Source of the DNA: Bordetella parapertussis
Lineage (GTDB): Bacteria > Pseudomonadota > Gammaproteobacteria > Burkholderiales > Burkholderiaceae_C
Length of the DNA: 8,110 nt
Reading direction: 5' to 3'
Assembly (NCBI GenBank): GCA_945899335.1
Contig: CAMDIP010000055.1
Coordinates: 1-8,110, forward strand
Shown in pieces: positions 1-7,126 of the stretch (position 1 is the first letter of the stretch; every line of letters begins with the position of its first letter). Both the position numbers and the translations under genes were made by a program. The notes beneath the pieces were generated by a model. That model did no database searches and was not told where the DNA came from. It worked only from the letters and a program-made list of their open reading frames with translations.

Positions 1-1
1 T

Positions 2-202
2 TTGGCCTATGCGGTGGACAATATTTACGCTAGTTGCGAGCGTTTGCAACAGCATGGCGTGACGATTTTGCGCCCTCCACGGGACGGCTATATGGCCTTT
101 GTACGCTCCCCTGACGGCGTTTCTGTCGAGCTGTTGCAAGCCAACGCGCCACTGCCAGCCTCAGAACCTTGGGCCTCCATGCCCAATGTCGGTCAATGGT
201 AG
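2..202 (+). CDS. VOC-fold (glyoxalase/bleomycin-resistance superfamily) protein, C-terminal fragment
   Basis: This is the last 66 codons of a gene that begins left of the window; no start codon can be assigned. The visible part reads as the final beta-alpha-beta-beta-beta module of a VOC protein. It has the segment AYAVDNIYASCERLQQHGV, then GYMAFVRSPDGVSVELLQ, and the Glu of VELLQ (residue 43 of the fragment) sits where glyoxalase-type enzymes carry a metal ligand. The strongest resemblance is to lactoylglutathione lyase-like proteins, but the rest of the active site is outside the window, so the substrate cannot be named. The reading frame ends in TAG at 200-202 and overlaps the start of the next gene by seven bases (ATGGTAG), which suggests one operon with coupled translation. 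The family call is good. A true glyoxalase I activity is only one option, and a dioxygenase-like or uncharacterised VOC protein is equally possible. Confidence 0.8.
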   Translation: MAYAVDNIYASCERLQQHGVTILRPPRDGYMAFVRSPDGVSVELLQANAPLPASEPWASMPNVGQW

Positions 203-987
203 AGCTTGCGGCCCAAGCGGCTGCTCAGCAACTCTTACCTGCGTGGCAAGCACCGCATCAAATTGAAGCGATTGATGCAGCTGTTCGCCCCCAAACCCGA
301 GGCGAGGGCTACGCGGTTCAACAGGCGTTATTTGCAGCCAGCGGTGACCAAGCCATGGGCTGGAAAATCGCCGCCACCAGCATCGCTGGGCAGCAACATA
401 TAGGCGTCAGTGGCCCTTTGGCGGGGCGTTTGCTGGCTTCACGTTGCTTGCCCGATGGCGCTGCAGTTTCCATGCGTGGCAACGTCATGCACGTCATTGA
501 AGCCGAATTTGCTTTTCGTATGGGTGCAGATGTTCTGGCGCAGGGATCTGAGCCCTTGACGGTGCAGCAGGTCATGGCGCAGGTTGCTGATTTGCATCTG
601 GCCATTGAAATACCCAACTCGCGTTACCAAGACTTTGTCACAGCGGGTGAGGCGCAGTTGATTGCCGATTTCGCTTGCGCCAGTCACATGGTGCTGGGCT
701 CGGCACTCACCACCGATTGGCGCAGCTTAGACCTTGCCGCCCAAACAGTGCACGTCAGCCGAGGTGTTGAAGTGGTGGCGAAAGGACAGGGCGCCAATGC
801 TTTAGGTGACCCGCGGGTGGCACTCACGTGGTTGGCCAATGAACTCATCAGCCACGGAATGCACCTAAAGACTGGCGACGTGGTCATCACCGGTACCTGT
901 GTGGTGCCTGTACCCGTGGAAGAGGGCCAGCATCTGTTTGCACAGTTTCCTGGTCTGGGCGAGGTTGCTGTTGCCATAGCGCCGTGA
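196..987 (+). CDS. 2-keto-4-pentenoate hydratase-like enzyme (MhpD / fumarylacetoacetate hydrolase superfamily)
   Basis: The 263-residue product matches the length and layout of MhpD-type hydratases, which add water to 2-hydroxypenta-2,4-dienoates in meta-cleavage pathways of aromatic degradation. Visible landmarks are GWK at residues 55-57 (the conserved Lys), the metal-binding pair E102/E104 in VIEAEFAF, the third acidic ligand E138 in AIEIPNSR, and the C-terminal segment with [10 protein letters not shown]. These positions agree with E106, E108 and E139 of E. coli MhpD as I remember them. I chose ATG at 196 because its sequence overlaps the stop of the upstream VOC gene. A TTG at 169 would add nine residues with no family support. 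No clear Shine-Dalgarno is present, which fits reinitiation after the upstream gene. The end overlaps the GTG of uvrC (GTGA, 984-987). No other aromatic-degradation gene is visible, so the substrate is uncertain; 4-oxalocrotonate decarboxylase or an acylpyruvase-type relative are alternatives. Confidence 0.85.
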   Translation: MVELAAQAAAQQLLPAWQAPHQIEAIDAAVRPQTRGEGYAVQQALFAASGDQAMGWKIAATSIAGQQHIGVSGPLAGRLLASRCLPDGAAVSMRGNVMHVIEAEFAFRMGADVLAQGSEPLTVQQVMAQVADLHLAIEIPNSRYQDFVTAGEAQLIADFACASHMVLGSALTTDWRSLDLAAQTVHVSRGVEVVAKGQGANALGDPRVALTWLANELISHGMHLKTGDVVITGTCVVPVPVEEGQHLFAQFPGLGEVAVAIAP

Positions 988-2867
988 CCGAACCCGAAGT
1001 TTTCGATCCGCAACTGCTGTCGCAAGTTGCCGCTTTGCCCCCTTTGCCCGGGGTCTATCGCTACTTCGACGCCGAGGGTCAAGTGCTGTATGTGGGCAAA
1101 GCCAACCACCTTAAAAAACGCGTCAGCAGCTATTTCCAAAAAAACCATGGTGGCACCCGTATTGGCCACATGGTGGGCAAAATTGCCCGTCTTGAAACCA
1201 CGGTGGTGCGTTCCGAGGCCGAGGCCTTGCTGCTGGAAAACAATCTCATCAAGACCCTCAAGCCTCGCTACAACATCTTGTTTCGGGACGACAAGAGCTA
1301 CCCCTATTTGAAAATCACCCGCGCTCAAAAGGGTGCTCCCGATGCATTGGGTCACCCGCATCCCAAAGCAGCGCCTAGGGTCGTGTATTACCGCGGCGCG
1401 GTCGACAAGCACCACGATTACTTTGGTCCTTACCCCAGCGTGTGGGCGGTACGCGAAGCCATTCAATTGATTCAAAAAGTATTTCGCTTGCGTACCTGCG
1501 AGGACACGGTATTTCGCAACCGCCACCGTCCATGTTTGCTGCACCAGATCAAGCGCTGCTCGGCACCCTGCGTGGGCATGGTCAGTCTTGAGGACTACCA
1601 ACGTGATGTGCAAAGTGCCTGTGAGCTTTTGCAAGGCCACACCCACGATGTGATGCAGTCTATGGAAAAGCGCATGTTGGCCCATGCAGAGTGCTTGGAG
1701 TTCGAGCAAGCCGCTGAAGTGCGCAACCAAATCAGCGCTTTGTCCAAAGTCTTGCACCAACAAGCGGTGGACACAGTGGACGACCGCGATGTGGATATCT
1801 TGGCGGTGGTGGTTCAAGCTGGCAAAGCCTGTGTCAATTTGGCCATGGTGCGCGGCGGCCGCCACTTGGGCGACAGTCCGTATTTCCCCACCCATGCGGA
1901 AGGGGCTGAGCCTTTGGAGGTGTTGGAGGCTTTTTTGAGCCAGCACTATTTAGATGTGCCGCTCCCGCCCACGCTCATCACCCACCATGCGGTAGACAAA
2001 GAATTGGTTGCGGCCTTGTCTGCACAGACAGGGGTGAAGTTGCGTGTCATTCACCAACCCCGTGAACAACGCAAGGTATGGCTAGAAATGGCGCAGCAAA
2101 ACGCAGCTTTAAAGCTTGCCCGCTTGCTGGCCGAGGAAGGTTCACAGCAGTCGCGTACCCGTGCCTTGGTGGATACGCTGGACATGGCAGTGGAAGACTT
2201 GGACAACCTGCGTATCGAGTGTTTCGATATTTCCCATACAGCGGGAGAAGCCACCCAAGCCTCCTGCGTGGTGTTTCATCACCACAAAATGCAGGCCAGC
2301 GAATACCGCCGGTACAACATCGAGGGCATCACGGGTGGCGATGATTACGCCGCCATGCGACAGGTGCTGACGCGCCGTTACAGCAAATTGGCCGAAGCAG
2401 TGCGCTTGGGTGAAGCGCGGTTCCCCGACTTGGTGCTGATCGATGGCGGTAAAGGCCAAATCAGCATGGCAAGAGAAGTCTTTACTGCGCTCGATTTGGA
2501 TGTCTCGCGTTTGGTGGGTGTGGAAAAAGGCGAGCGCCGTAAAGTGGGATTGGAAGAACTGGTGTTTGCCGACGAGCGCCCCAAACTCAGCTTGCAGGCA
2601 GATTCAGCTGCCTTGATGTTGGTCGCGCAAATCCGAGACGAGGCCCACCGTTTTGCCATCACCGGTATGCGAGCCAAGCGAGCCAAGGTGCGCACGGGGG
2701 GCAGCAGCTTGGAGGACATTCCAGGAGTAGGACCCAAAAAACGCGCCAAGTTGCTGCAACGCTTTGGTGGTGTGCGCGGTGTGGCTGACGCCAGTGTGCA
2801 AGACCTATGCACTGTCGAGGGCGTATCGCCCGAGTTGGCACAAGCTATTTACGCCGCGCTTCGTTAA
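984..2867 (+). CDS. uvrC: Excinuclease ABC subunit C
   Basis: UvrC is the nuclease that cuts the damaged strand on both sides of a lesion after UvrA and UvrB have located it. The 627-residue protein is complete. Its N-terminal GIY-YIG nuclease domain (about 20-100) has GVYRYF, LYVGKA and LLLENNLIK and makes the 3' incision. A four-cysteine set at C172, C184, C192 and C196 has the 12-8-4 spacing of the E. coli 4Fe-4S ligands. A UVR motif for UvrB contact lies near 228-255 ([13 protein letters not shown]). The RNase H-like domain that makes the 5' incision carries D415 (CFDISH), D487 (LIDGGKGQ) and H555 (RDEAHRF). Two helix-hairpin-helix units end the protein (about 574-627, [14 protein letters not shown]). 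Relative to E. coli, residues about 114-132 form a small insertion. The GTG start overlaps the previous stop; no later start keeps the GIY-YIG domain, and no strong ribosome site is seen, so coupling is likely. Confidence 0.98.
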   Translation: MTEPEVFDPQLLSQVAALPPLPGVYRYFDAEGQVLYVGKANHLKKRVSSYFQKNHGGTRIGHMVGKIARLETTVVRSEAEALLLENNLIKTLKPRYNILFRDDKSYPYLKITRAQKGAPDALGHPHPKAAPRVVYYRGAVDKHHDYFGPYPSVWAVREAIQLIQKVFRLRTCEDTVFRNRHRPCLLHQIKRCSAPCVGMVSLEDYQRDVQSACELLQGHTHDVMQSMEKRMLAHAECLEFEQAAEVRNQISALSKVLHQQAVDTVDDRDVDILAVVVQAGKACVNLAMVRGGRHLGDSPYFPTHAEGAEPLEVLEAFLSQHYLDVPLPPTLITHHAVDKELVAALSAQTGVKLRVIHQPREQRKVWLEMAQQNAALKLARLLAEEGSQQSRTRALVDTLDMAVEDLDNLRIECFDISHTAGEATQASCVVFHHHKMQASEYRRYNIEGITGGDDYAAMRQVLTRRYSKLAEAVRLGEARFPDLVLIDGGKGQISMAREVFTALDLDVSRLVGVEKGERRKVGLEELVFADERPKLSLQADSAALMLVAQIRDEAHRFAITGMRAKRAKVRTGGSSLEDIPGVGPKKRAKLLQRFGGVRGVADASVQDLCTVEGVSPELAQAIYAALR

Positions 2868-2888
2868 TCGGGGTCAGATCCCAATTAA
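2864..2888. repeat. Imperfect inverted repeat at the uvrC/serB convergent junction; possible bidirectional terminator
   Basis: The arms TTAAT (2864-2868) and ATTAA (2884-2888) are exact complements. They are followed inward by one C/A mismatch, then GGGGT (2870-2874) against ATCCC (2878-2882) with one G/T pair, closing on a CAG loop (2875-2877). The uvrC stop TAA (2865-2867) lies in the left arm and the serB stop (TCA on the + strand, 2874-2876) lies at the loop. The RNA of either strand can fold it. No run of U follows on either strand, so it is not a textbook intrinsic terminator; it may limit read-through, protect 3' ends, or be a remnant of a dispersed repeat. The structure is read directly from the bases; any function is inference. 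Confidence 0.55.
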
Positions 2889-3602
2889 TTCCAGCAAGCG
2901 GTCTAGACCGCCTTGGTCAATCGCCACATGGGCGGCTTCACGCACTTTGGGTTTAGCGTGATAAGCCACAGACAAACCTGCTACTGACATCATGGGCAAA
3001 TCATTCGCACCATCGCCCATGGCGATGGCTTGCTGAGACGATATCCCTAAAGCTTCACAAGTAGCCAGCAACATGCGCCGCTTTTCTTCGCCATCACAGA
3101 TATCGCCCCAAGCTTGGTCGACCATGCGTCCCGTCAGTTGGTCGTTTTCAATTTCAAAGACATTGCTGCGGGTGAAATCGATGTGCAACAGGTCCCGAAT
3201 GCGGTCCGTGAAAAAGGTGAACCCACCGCTGACCAGCAAGGTTTTCAAACCTGCTTGCTGGCAGGCATGCACCAAGGTTTGAGCTCCTGGGTTCAGGCGC
3301 AGTCGTTCTGTATAGACCTGATGCAGTGCCATAACGGGCACACCGCGCAGCAAGGCGACGCGTTGGCGCAGGCTTTCCTTGTAGTCGGCGATCTCGCCTC
3401 GCATGGCTGCATCGGTGATGGCGGCTACCTCGGCTTTGCGACCTGCGGCATCGGCGACCTCATCAATGCACTCGATGTTGATGAGTGTGGAGTCCATGTC
3501 AAAGGCGATCAGCTTAAAGTTTGACCACTCCAAGGGCAAGGTGAGGCCTCTTACCAACAGCCCTGCAGCGTGTTCCACCGCAGGCAAAGCGCTCAGGCTC
3601 AT
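2874..3602 (-). CDS. serB: Phosphoserine phosphatase
   Basis: SerB is a cytoplasmic HAD-family phosphatase that converts O-phospho-L-serine to L-serine, the last step of the phosphorylated serine pathway. The 242-residue protein shows all HAD motifs in order: DMDST at 35-39, with D35 the expected nucleophile and D37 the acid/base; SGG at 125-127; K174 in the GEEK segment; and GDGANDLPM at 196-204 for magnesium binding. E44 in the cap region (INIECIDEVA) fits the substrate-binding Glu of the family. It lacks the N-terminal ACT-like extension of the roughly 320-residue E. coli enzyme, as short proteobacterial SerB proteins do. The ATG overlaps the mfd stop by four bases (ATGA), and a weak GGTGG-type ribosome site lies inside mfd, so it is probably translated from the mfd transcript. 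Its last codons (encoding ELIGI) run into the junction hairpin and include a TTA leucine codon, so this tail may be partly repeat-derived. Confidence 0.97.
   Translation of the reverse strand: MSLSALPAVEHAAGLLVRGLTLPLEWSNFKLIAFDMDSTLINIECIDEVADAAGRKAEVAAITDAAMRGEIADYKESLRQRVALLRGVPVMALHQVYTERLRLNPGAQTLVHACQQAGLKTLLVSGGFTFFTDRIRDLLHIDFTRSNVFEIENDQLTGRMVDQAWGDICDGEEKRRMLLATCEALGISSQQAIAMGDGANDLPMMSVAGLSVAYHAKPKVREAAHVAIDQGGLDRLLELIGI
2898..2911. repeat. Perfect 14-base palindrome inside the 3' end of serB
   Basis: The bases GCGGTCTAGACCGC read identically on both strands. As RNA they could form a five-base-pair GC-rich stem with a CTAG loop. The palindrome lies nine bases from the junction hairpin and covers serB codons for Gly-Leu-Asp-Arg near the C-terminus, including a CTA leucine codon. 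It may be chance within coding sequence, or part of a composite 3'-end structure with the hairpin. Confidence 0.5.
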
Positions 3603-6600
3603 GAAGCTACCACCGCTTTAGAGGGCACTACCGGTTCGCCCAAGGAACGCAAGATACCCCTGACCATCTGCGCACGGTCTTTCACCTCGGGCAACGCCCG
3701 TTCGATGCGTAACTTGTCGTTGCCAGCCAATTTGATGTGTTTGTTTTTTTGTACCAACTGGATGATGCGCATTCCGTCTACAGGGGCATGTTGCTTGAAG
3801 CTGATGAGGATGACACCAGGGGCTGCGTCGACCTTGGCCACACCATAAGGTTTGGCCAGTACCCTAAGGCGGTGGGTGTCGATCAGGGTTTGCGCCTGTG
3901 GGGGAAGTTTGCCAAAGCGGTCGACCAATTCTTCTAGCAGTGCGTCCACTTGGTCTTGGTTTTTGGCGGTGGCGAGTTTTTTGTAGAAGGACAGACGCAG
4001 ATGCACATCGCCACAGTAGTCATCGGGCAGCAATGCAGGCGAATGCAGGTTGATTTCAGTGGTGGCTTGCAAGGGGCTGAGCAAGTCGGGTTCTTCTCCA
4101 TTTTTCAGTGCGCGAACAGCTTCGGACAGCATTTCGTTGTAAAGCTGAAAACCCACCTCCAGCATATTGCCGCTTTGGTTTTCGCCCAATACCTCGCCTG
4201 CACCGCGAATTTCCAAGTCGTGCATCGCCAAGTAAAAACCTGAGCCTAGCTCTTCCATTTGCTGGATGGCATCAAGCCTTTGGGTAGCGTTTTTGCTCAG
4301 TCCTTGCAAGTCAGGTACCAGCAAATACGCATAGGCTTGGTGGTGGCTGCGACCGACCCGACCACGCAACTGATGCAACTGCGCAAGGCCGAATTTGTCC
4401 GCACGACTCATCAAAATGGTATTGGCGGTAGGCACATCGATGCCGGTTTCGATGATGGTCGAACACAGCAAAATATTGAAGCGCTGCGCTACAAAGTCAC
4501 GCATGACTTTTTCCAATTCGCGCTCTGGCATTTGTCCGTGCGCCACAGCAATTCGTGCTTCAGGGATCAGTTCTTGTAAGCGCTCTTTGCGGTTTTGAAT
4601 AGTCTCAACCTCGTTGTGCAAGAAATAGCACTGGCCGCCGCGCTTGAGTTCTCGCAAAACCGCTTCGCGGATGACGCCGTTGTCTTCTGTTCGAACAAAG
4701 GTTTTGATGGCCAAGCGACGCTGTGGTGCCGTCGCAATCACGCTCAAGTCGCGCAAACCTTCCAAGGCCATGCCCAAGGTGCGGGGGATAGGTGTGGCTG
4801 TCAGGGTCAGGATATCCACCTCAGCACGCATGGCTTTGATGGCTTCTTTGTGCCGCACACCGAAACGGTGCTCTTCGTCGATAACCAGTAGCCCCAAATC
4901 CTTGAACTTGACGGTGTCGCTGATGAGCTTGTGGGTGCCCACCACAATATCGATAGAGCCTTCCTCCAAGCCCATCATGGCGGCTTTGATCTCCTTGGGC
5001 GAGCGAAAGCGACTCATCTCTGCAATCTTCACTGGCCATTTGGCAAAGCGGTCTGTCAAGGTTTGAAAATGCTGCTCTGCCAGCAAGGTGGTGGGCGCCA
5101 ATATCGCCACTTGTTTGCCGCCCATCACCGCGATGAATGCGGCGCGTAAAGCCACCTCGGTTTTGCCGAAACCCACGTCGCCGCAAATCAGGCGGTCCAT
5201 GGGGCGGGGGCTGATCATGTCTTGAATGACAGCATGGATGGCGGCGCGTTGGTCGGCTGTTTCCTCAAAACCAAAGTCGTTGGCAAACACCTCGTAGTCT
5301 TGCGGCGTATAGCGAAACGGGTGGCCTTGCCTGGCAGCACGCCGCGCATAGATATTCAACAACTCGGCAGCCGCATCGCGGATTTGTTCAGCGGCACGGC
5401 GTTTGGCCTTGTCCCATTGGCCTGAGCCCAAGCGGTGCAGCGGGGCTTGGTCAGGACTGACACCGCTGTAGCGGCTGATCAGGTGCAACTGGCTGACCGG
5501 CACATACAAGGTGGCTTCGTCGGCGTATTCCAAATGCAAAAACTCTTGCAGCAAGGGTTGACCCAGATCATCTACGCCTTGGCCCATGTCCATGTTCACC
5601 AAGCCTCGGTAGCGACCAATGCCGTGGGCGCTGTGTACCACCGGGTCGCCCACTTGCAGTTCAGACAAGTCTTTGATCAGCGACTCAACATCACTCACAG
5701 CTTCTTGCTTGCGTTTGCGTCTGGCGCTGGGGCTGGCGGCAAAAAGTTCGGTTTCCGTCACCAAATCGATGGCCAGCTCAGTCCAAGCAAAGCCTGTGTG
5801 CAAGCCGCTGGTGGCAATGCCAAAAGGTTCGGTGCTTTGCACGAATTCTGCGAGCGAGTCAAAGCTGGGTGGACTCACGCCACCGGCTCTGAGGAAGTCC
5901 AGCAGGCTTTCGCGCCTGCCATCACTTTCGGCCAATACCAAAACCCGTTGTGAACTGTGGCGTTGGCGAGCTTGCAGCCGTGCCAAAGGCGTGTCCGAGC
6001 CGCGCTCAACAGTCACATCTGGAAGTGGCTGCGCCCAATCACCAAGCGCTAAGGCGTCGCCTTTGCGAAGCGATAACTGTGCATGAAGGTTGACACGTGT
6101 GAAAAACTGTTCGGTATTCAAAAACAGATGAGAAGGTGACAAGACAGGCCGATCAGGGTCGCCCTGCGCCAAGCGAAAGCGTTCTTGCGCATCTTGGGAA
6201 AAGCTTTGAAGCACGGGTTCAAGGTCGCCGTGCAGCACCACCACTGAGGCGTCACCCAAGTAGTCAAACACCGTAGCGGTTTCTTCGAAGAACAGTGGCA
6301 GGTAGTACTCGATGCCTGCCGTGGCAACCCCGTTGCCCATGTCTTTGTAAATGCGGCTGCGCGTGGGATCGCCGTCGAGGAGTTCACGCCAACGGCTTCT
6401 AAACAAAGCCCTAGAAGCCTCATCCATGGGGAATTCACGACCGGGCAACAAGCGCACCTCGGGTACAGGGTAAAGGCTGCGCTGGGTATCGGGGTCAAAG
6501 GTGCGAATAGAGTCGATCTCGTTGTCGAACAAGTCCACTCTGTAGGGCACCAAAGAGCCCATGGGGAACAAATCGATCAGACCTCCGCGAACGGTGTACT

Positions 6601-7078
6601 CACCAGGGCTCACCACTTGCGACACATGGCTGTAGCCTGCCATGGTCAGTTGTTGTTTGAGTTGGGCGTCATCCAACTTTTGCTTGACCTTGAAATGGAA
6701 GGTGTAGCCAGCCAAGAATGACGGAGGCGCTAAACGGTAGAGGGCGGTGCTGGCGGGCATCAGCACCACATCAGCTTTTCCTTGCGAGATGCGCCAAAGC
6801 GTGGCCAAACGCTCGCTGATCAAATCCTGATGGGGTGAAAAGCCGTCGTAGGGCAAGGTTTCCCAATCGGGAAACAAAACGCATTGCAGGTCGGGCTGGA
6901 AAAACTGCATCTCCTCCAGCAAACGCTGAGCATCGAAGGCATCGGCACAGATGATGCTGACGCGTCTGCCTTGGTTTTTTTCCCGCTCAACCAAGGCTGC
7001 AAGCAGGGTTGCATCGGCAGAACCGGGGGGGCGGGGGAGTGTGAAGCGCTGAACGCTGTGAAGGGCTGGCAATTGCAT
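3599..7078 (-). CDS. mfd: Transcription-repair coupling factor
   Basis: Mfd is an ATP-driven DNA translocase that pushes stalled RNA polymerase off DNA and recruits UvrA, giving preferential repair of transcribed strands. The complete 1159-residue protein aligns by eye with the 1148-residue E. coli Mfd along its length. The UvrB-like N-terminal region (about 1-210) has DWETLPYD and SPHQDLISERL. The RNA polymerase-interacting domain lies near 474-545 (VGDPVVHSAHGIGRY). The helicase core has Walker A GDVGFGKTE at 633-641, DEEH at 734-737, TATPIPRTL at 760-768, STIIETGIDVP at 873-883 and QLRGRVGRSHHQAYAY at 903-918. The RecG-like translocation motif HDLEIRGAGE follows at 953-962. The C-terminal autoinhibitory domain starts near 1016 (LLPDDYCGDVHLRLSFYK). 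The ATG at 7078 gives the expected family N-terminus but has no clear Shine-Dalgarno. The gene is first in an operon with serB, diverges from ispD, and has a seven-C run at codons 16-18. Confidence 0.98.
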   Translation of the reverse strand: MQLPALHSVQRFTLPRPPGSADATLLAALVEREKNQGRRVSIICADAFDAQRLLEEMQFFQPDLQCVLFPDWETLPYDGFSPHQDLISERLATLWRISQGKADVVLMPASTALYRLAPPSFLAGYTFHFKVKQKLDDAQLKQQLTMAGYSHVSQVVSPGEYTVRGGLIDLFPMGSLVPYRVDLFDNEIDSIRTFDPDTQRSLYPVPEVRLLPGREFPMDEASRALFRSRWRELLDGDPTRSRIYKDMGNGVATAGIEYYLPLFFEETATVFDYLGDASVVVLHGDLEPVLQSFSQDAQERFRLAQGDPDRPVLSPSHLFLNTEQFFTRVNLHAQLSLRKGDALALGDWAQPLPDVTVERGSDTPLARLQARQRHSSQRVLVLAESDGRRESLLDFLRAGGVSPPSFDSLAEFVQSTEPFGIATSGLHTGFAWTELAIDLVTETELFAASPSARRKRKQEAVSDVESLIKDLSELQVGDPVVHSAHGIGRYRGLVNMDMGQGVDDLGQPLLQEFLHLEYADEATLYVPVSQLHLISRYSGVSPDQAPLHRLGSGQWDKAKRRAAEQIRDAAAELLNIYARRAARQGHPFRYTPQDYEVFANDFGFEETADQRAAIHAVIQDMISPRPMDRLICGDVGFGKTEVALRAAFIAVMGGKQVAILAPTTLLAEQHFQTLTDRFAKWPVKIAEMSRFRSPKEIKAAMMGLEEGSIDIVVGTHKLISDTVKFKDLGLLVIDEEHRFGVRHKEAIKAMRAEVDILTLTATPIPRTLGMALEGLRDLSVIATAPQRRLAIKTFVRTEDNGVIREAVLRELKRGGQCYFLHNEVETIQNRKERLQELIPEARIAVAHGQMPERELEKVMRDFVAQRFNILLCSTIIETGIDVPTANTILMSRADKFGLAQLHQLRGRVGRSHHQAYAYLLVPDLQGLSKNATQRLDAIQQMEELGSGFYLAMHDLEIRGAGEVLGENQSGNMLEVGFQLYNEMLSEAVRALKNGEEPDLLSPLQATTEINLHSPALLPDDYCGDVHLRLSFYKKLATAKNQDQVDALLEELVDRFGKLPPQAQTLIDTHRLRVLAKPYGVAKVDAAPGVILISFKQHAPVDGMRIIQLVQKNKHIKLAGNDKLRIERALPEVKDRAQMVRGILRSLGEPVVPSKAVVAS

Positions 7079-7122
7079 GGAAGTAAGAGATTCTAGAATG
7101 CCCCCATGATCGGTCCCCAGCT
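7079..7122. promoter_or_regulatory. mfd/ispD divergent intergenic region with probable promoters for both operons
   Basis: Only 44 bases separate the two start codons. In the middle is a perfect 10-base palindrome, ATTCTAGAAT (7090-7099). It puts the hexamer TAGAAT, one mismatch from the sigma-70 -10 consensus, on the + strand at 7094-7099 (toward ispD) and on the - strand at 7095-7090 (toward mfd). No good -35 match is visible on either side: the best are TTGCAT at 7073-7078 for ispD with a short 15-base spacer, and TGGGGA on the - strand at 7119-7114 for mfd. If these -10 elements are real, transcripts would start near 7106 and near 7083, leaving about 17 and 5 untranslated bases. A promoter must serve each operon near here, but the exact elements are inference, and either could lie inside the opposing gene. 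Confidence 0.45.
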
Positions 7123-7126
7123 ATGA
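7106..7126 (+). other. Possible six-codon leader ORF overlapping the ispD start
   Basis: ATG at 7106 opens a frame encoding MIGPQL that stops at TGA 7124-7126, overlapping the ispD ATG as ATGA. Another mini-frame from ATG 7098 (MPP) ends in a TGA that overlaps the 7106 ATG in the same way. There is no Shine-Dalgarno in front of either. If transcription starts near 7106 as the TAGAAT element predicts, the six-codon frame would be leaderless and could feed ribosomes onto ispD, which lacks an obvious ribosome site of its own. Chance is quite possible at this size. Confidence 0.2.

Noticed and set aside
169..195. An upstream TTG start for the hydratase-like gene
   Set aside because: It would add nine residues that do not look like the family, with no ribosome site, while ATG 196 overlaps the upstream stop in the manner of the other junctions here.
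1137..1145. A second A_AAA_AAC heptamer, in uvrC codons 52-54
   Set aside because: A -1 shift there meets a stop after 16 codons and would give only a 70-residue fragment of the GIY-YIG domain. It is best explained by ordinary Gln-Lys-Asn codons.
684..1946. A 420-codon open frame on the - strand opposite the hydratase and uvrC genes
   Set aside because: It lies in direct codon register with uvrC, where antisense stops need TTA, CTA or TCA codons that this GC-rich gene rarely uses. Its translation shows no recognisable domain, and uvrC on the + strand is beyond doubt.
5435..5953. A 172-codon open frame on the + strand inside mfd
   Set aside because: It is antisense to a fully conserved part of mfd, has no recognisable family features, and fits the same codon-bias artefact.
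7021..7070. Possible G-quadruplex on the + strand at the start of mfd
   Set aside because: Only the adjacent G runs at 7025-7031 and 7033-7037 are usable; the next GGG is about 25 bases away, so a stable four-tract structure is not supported.
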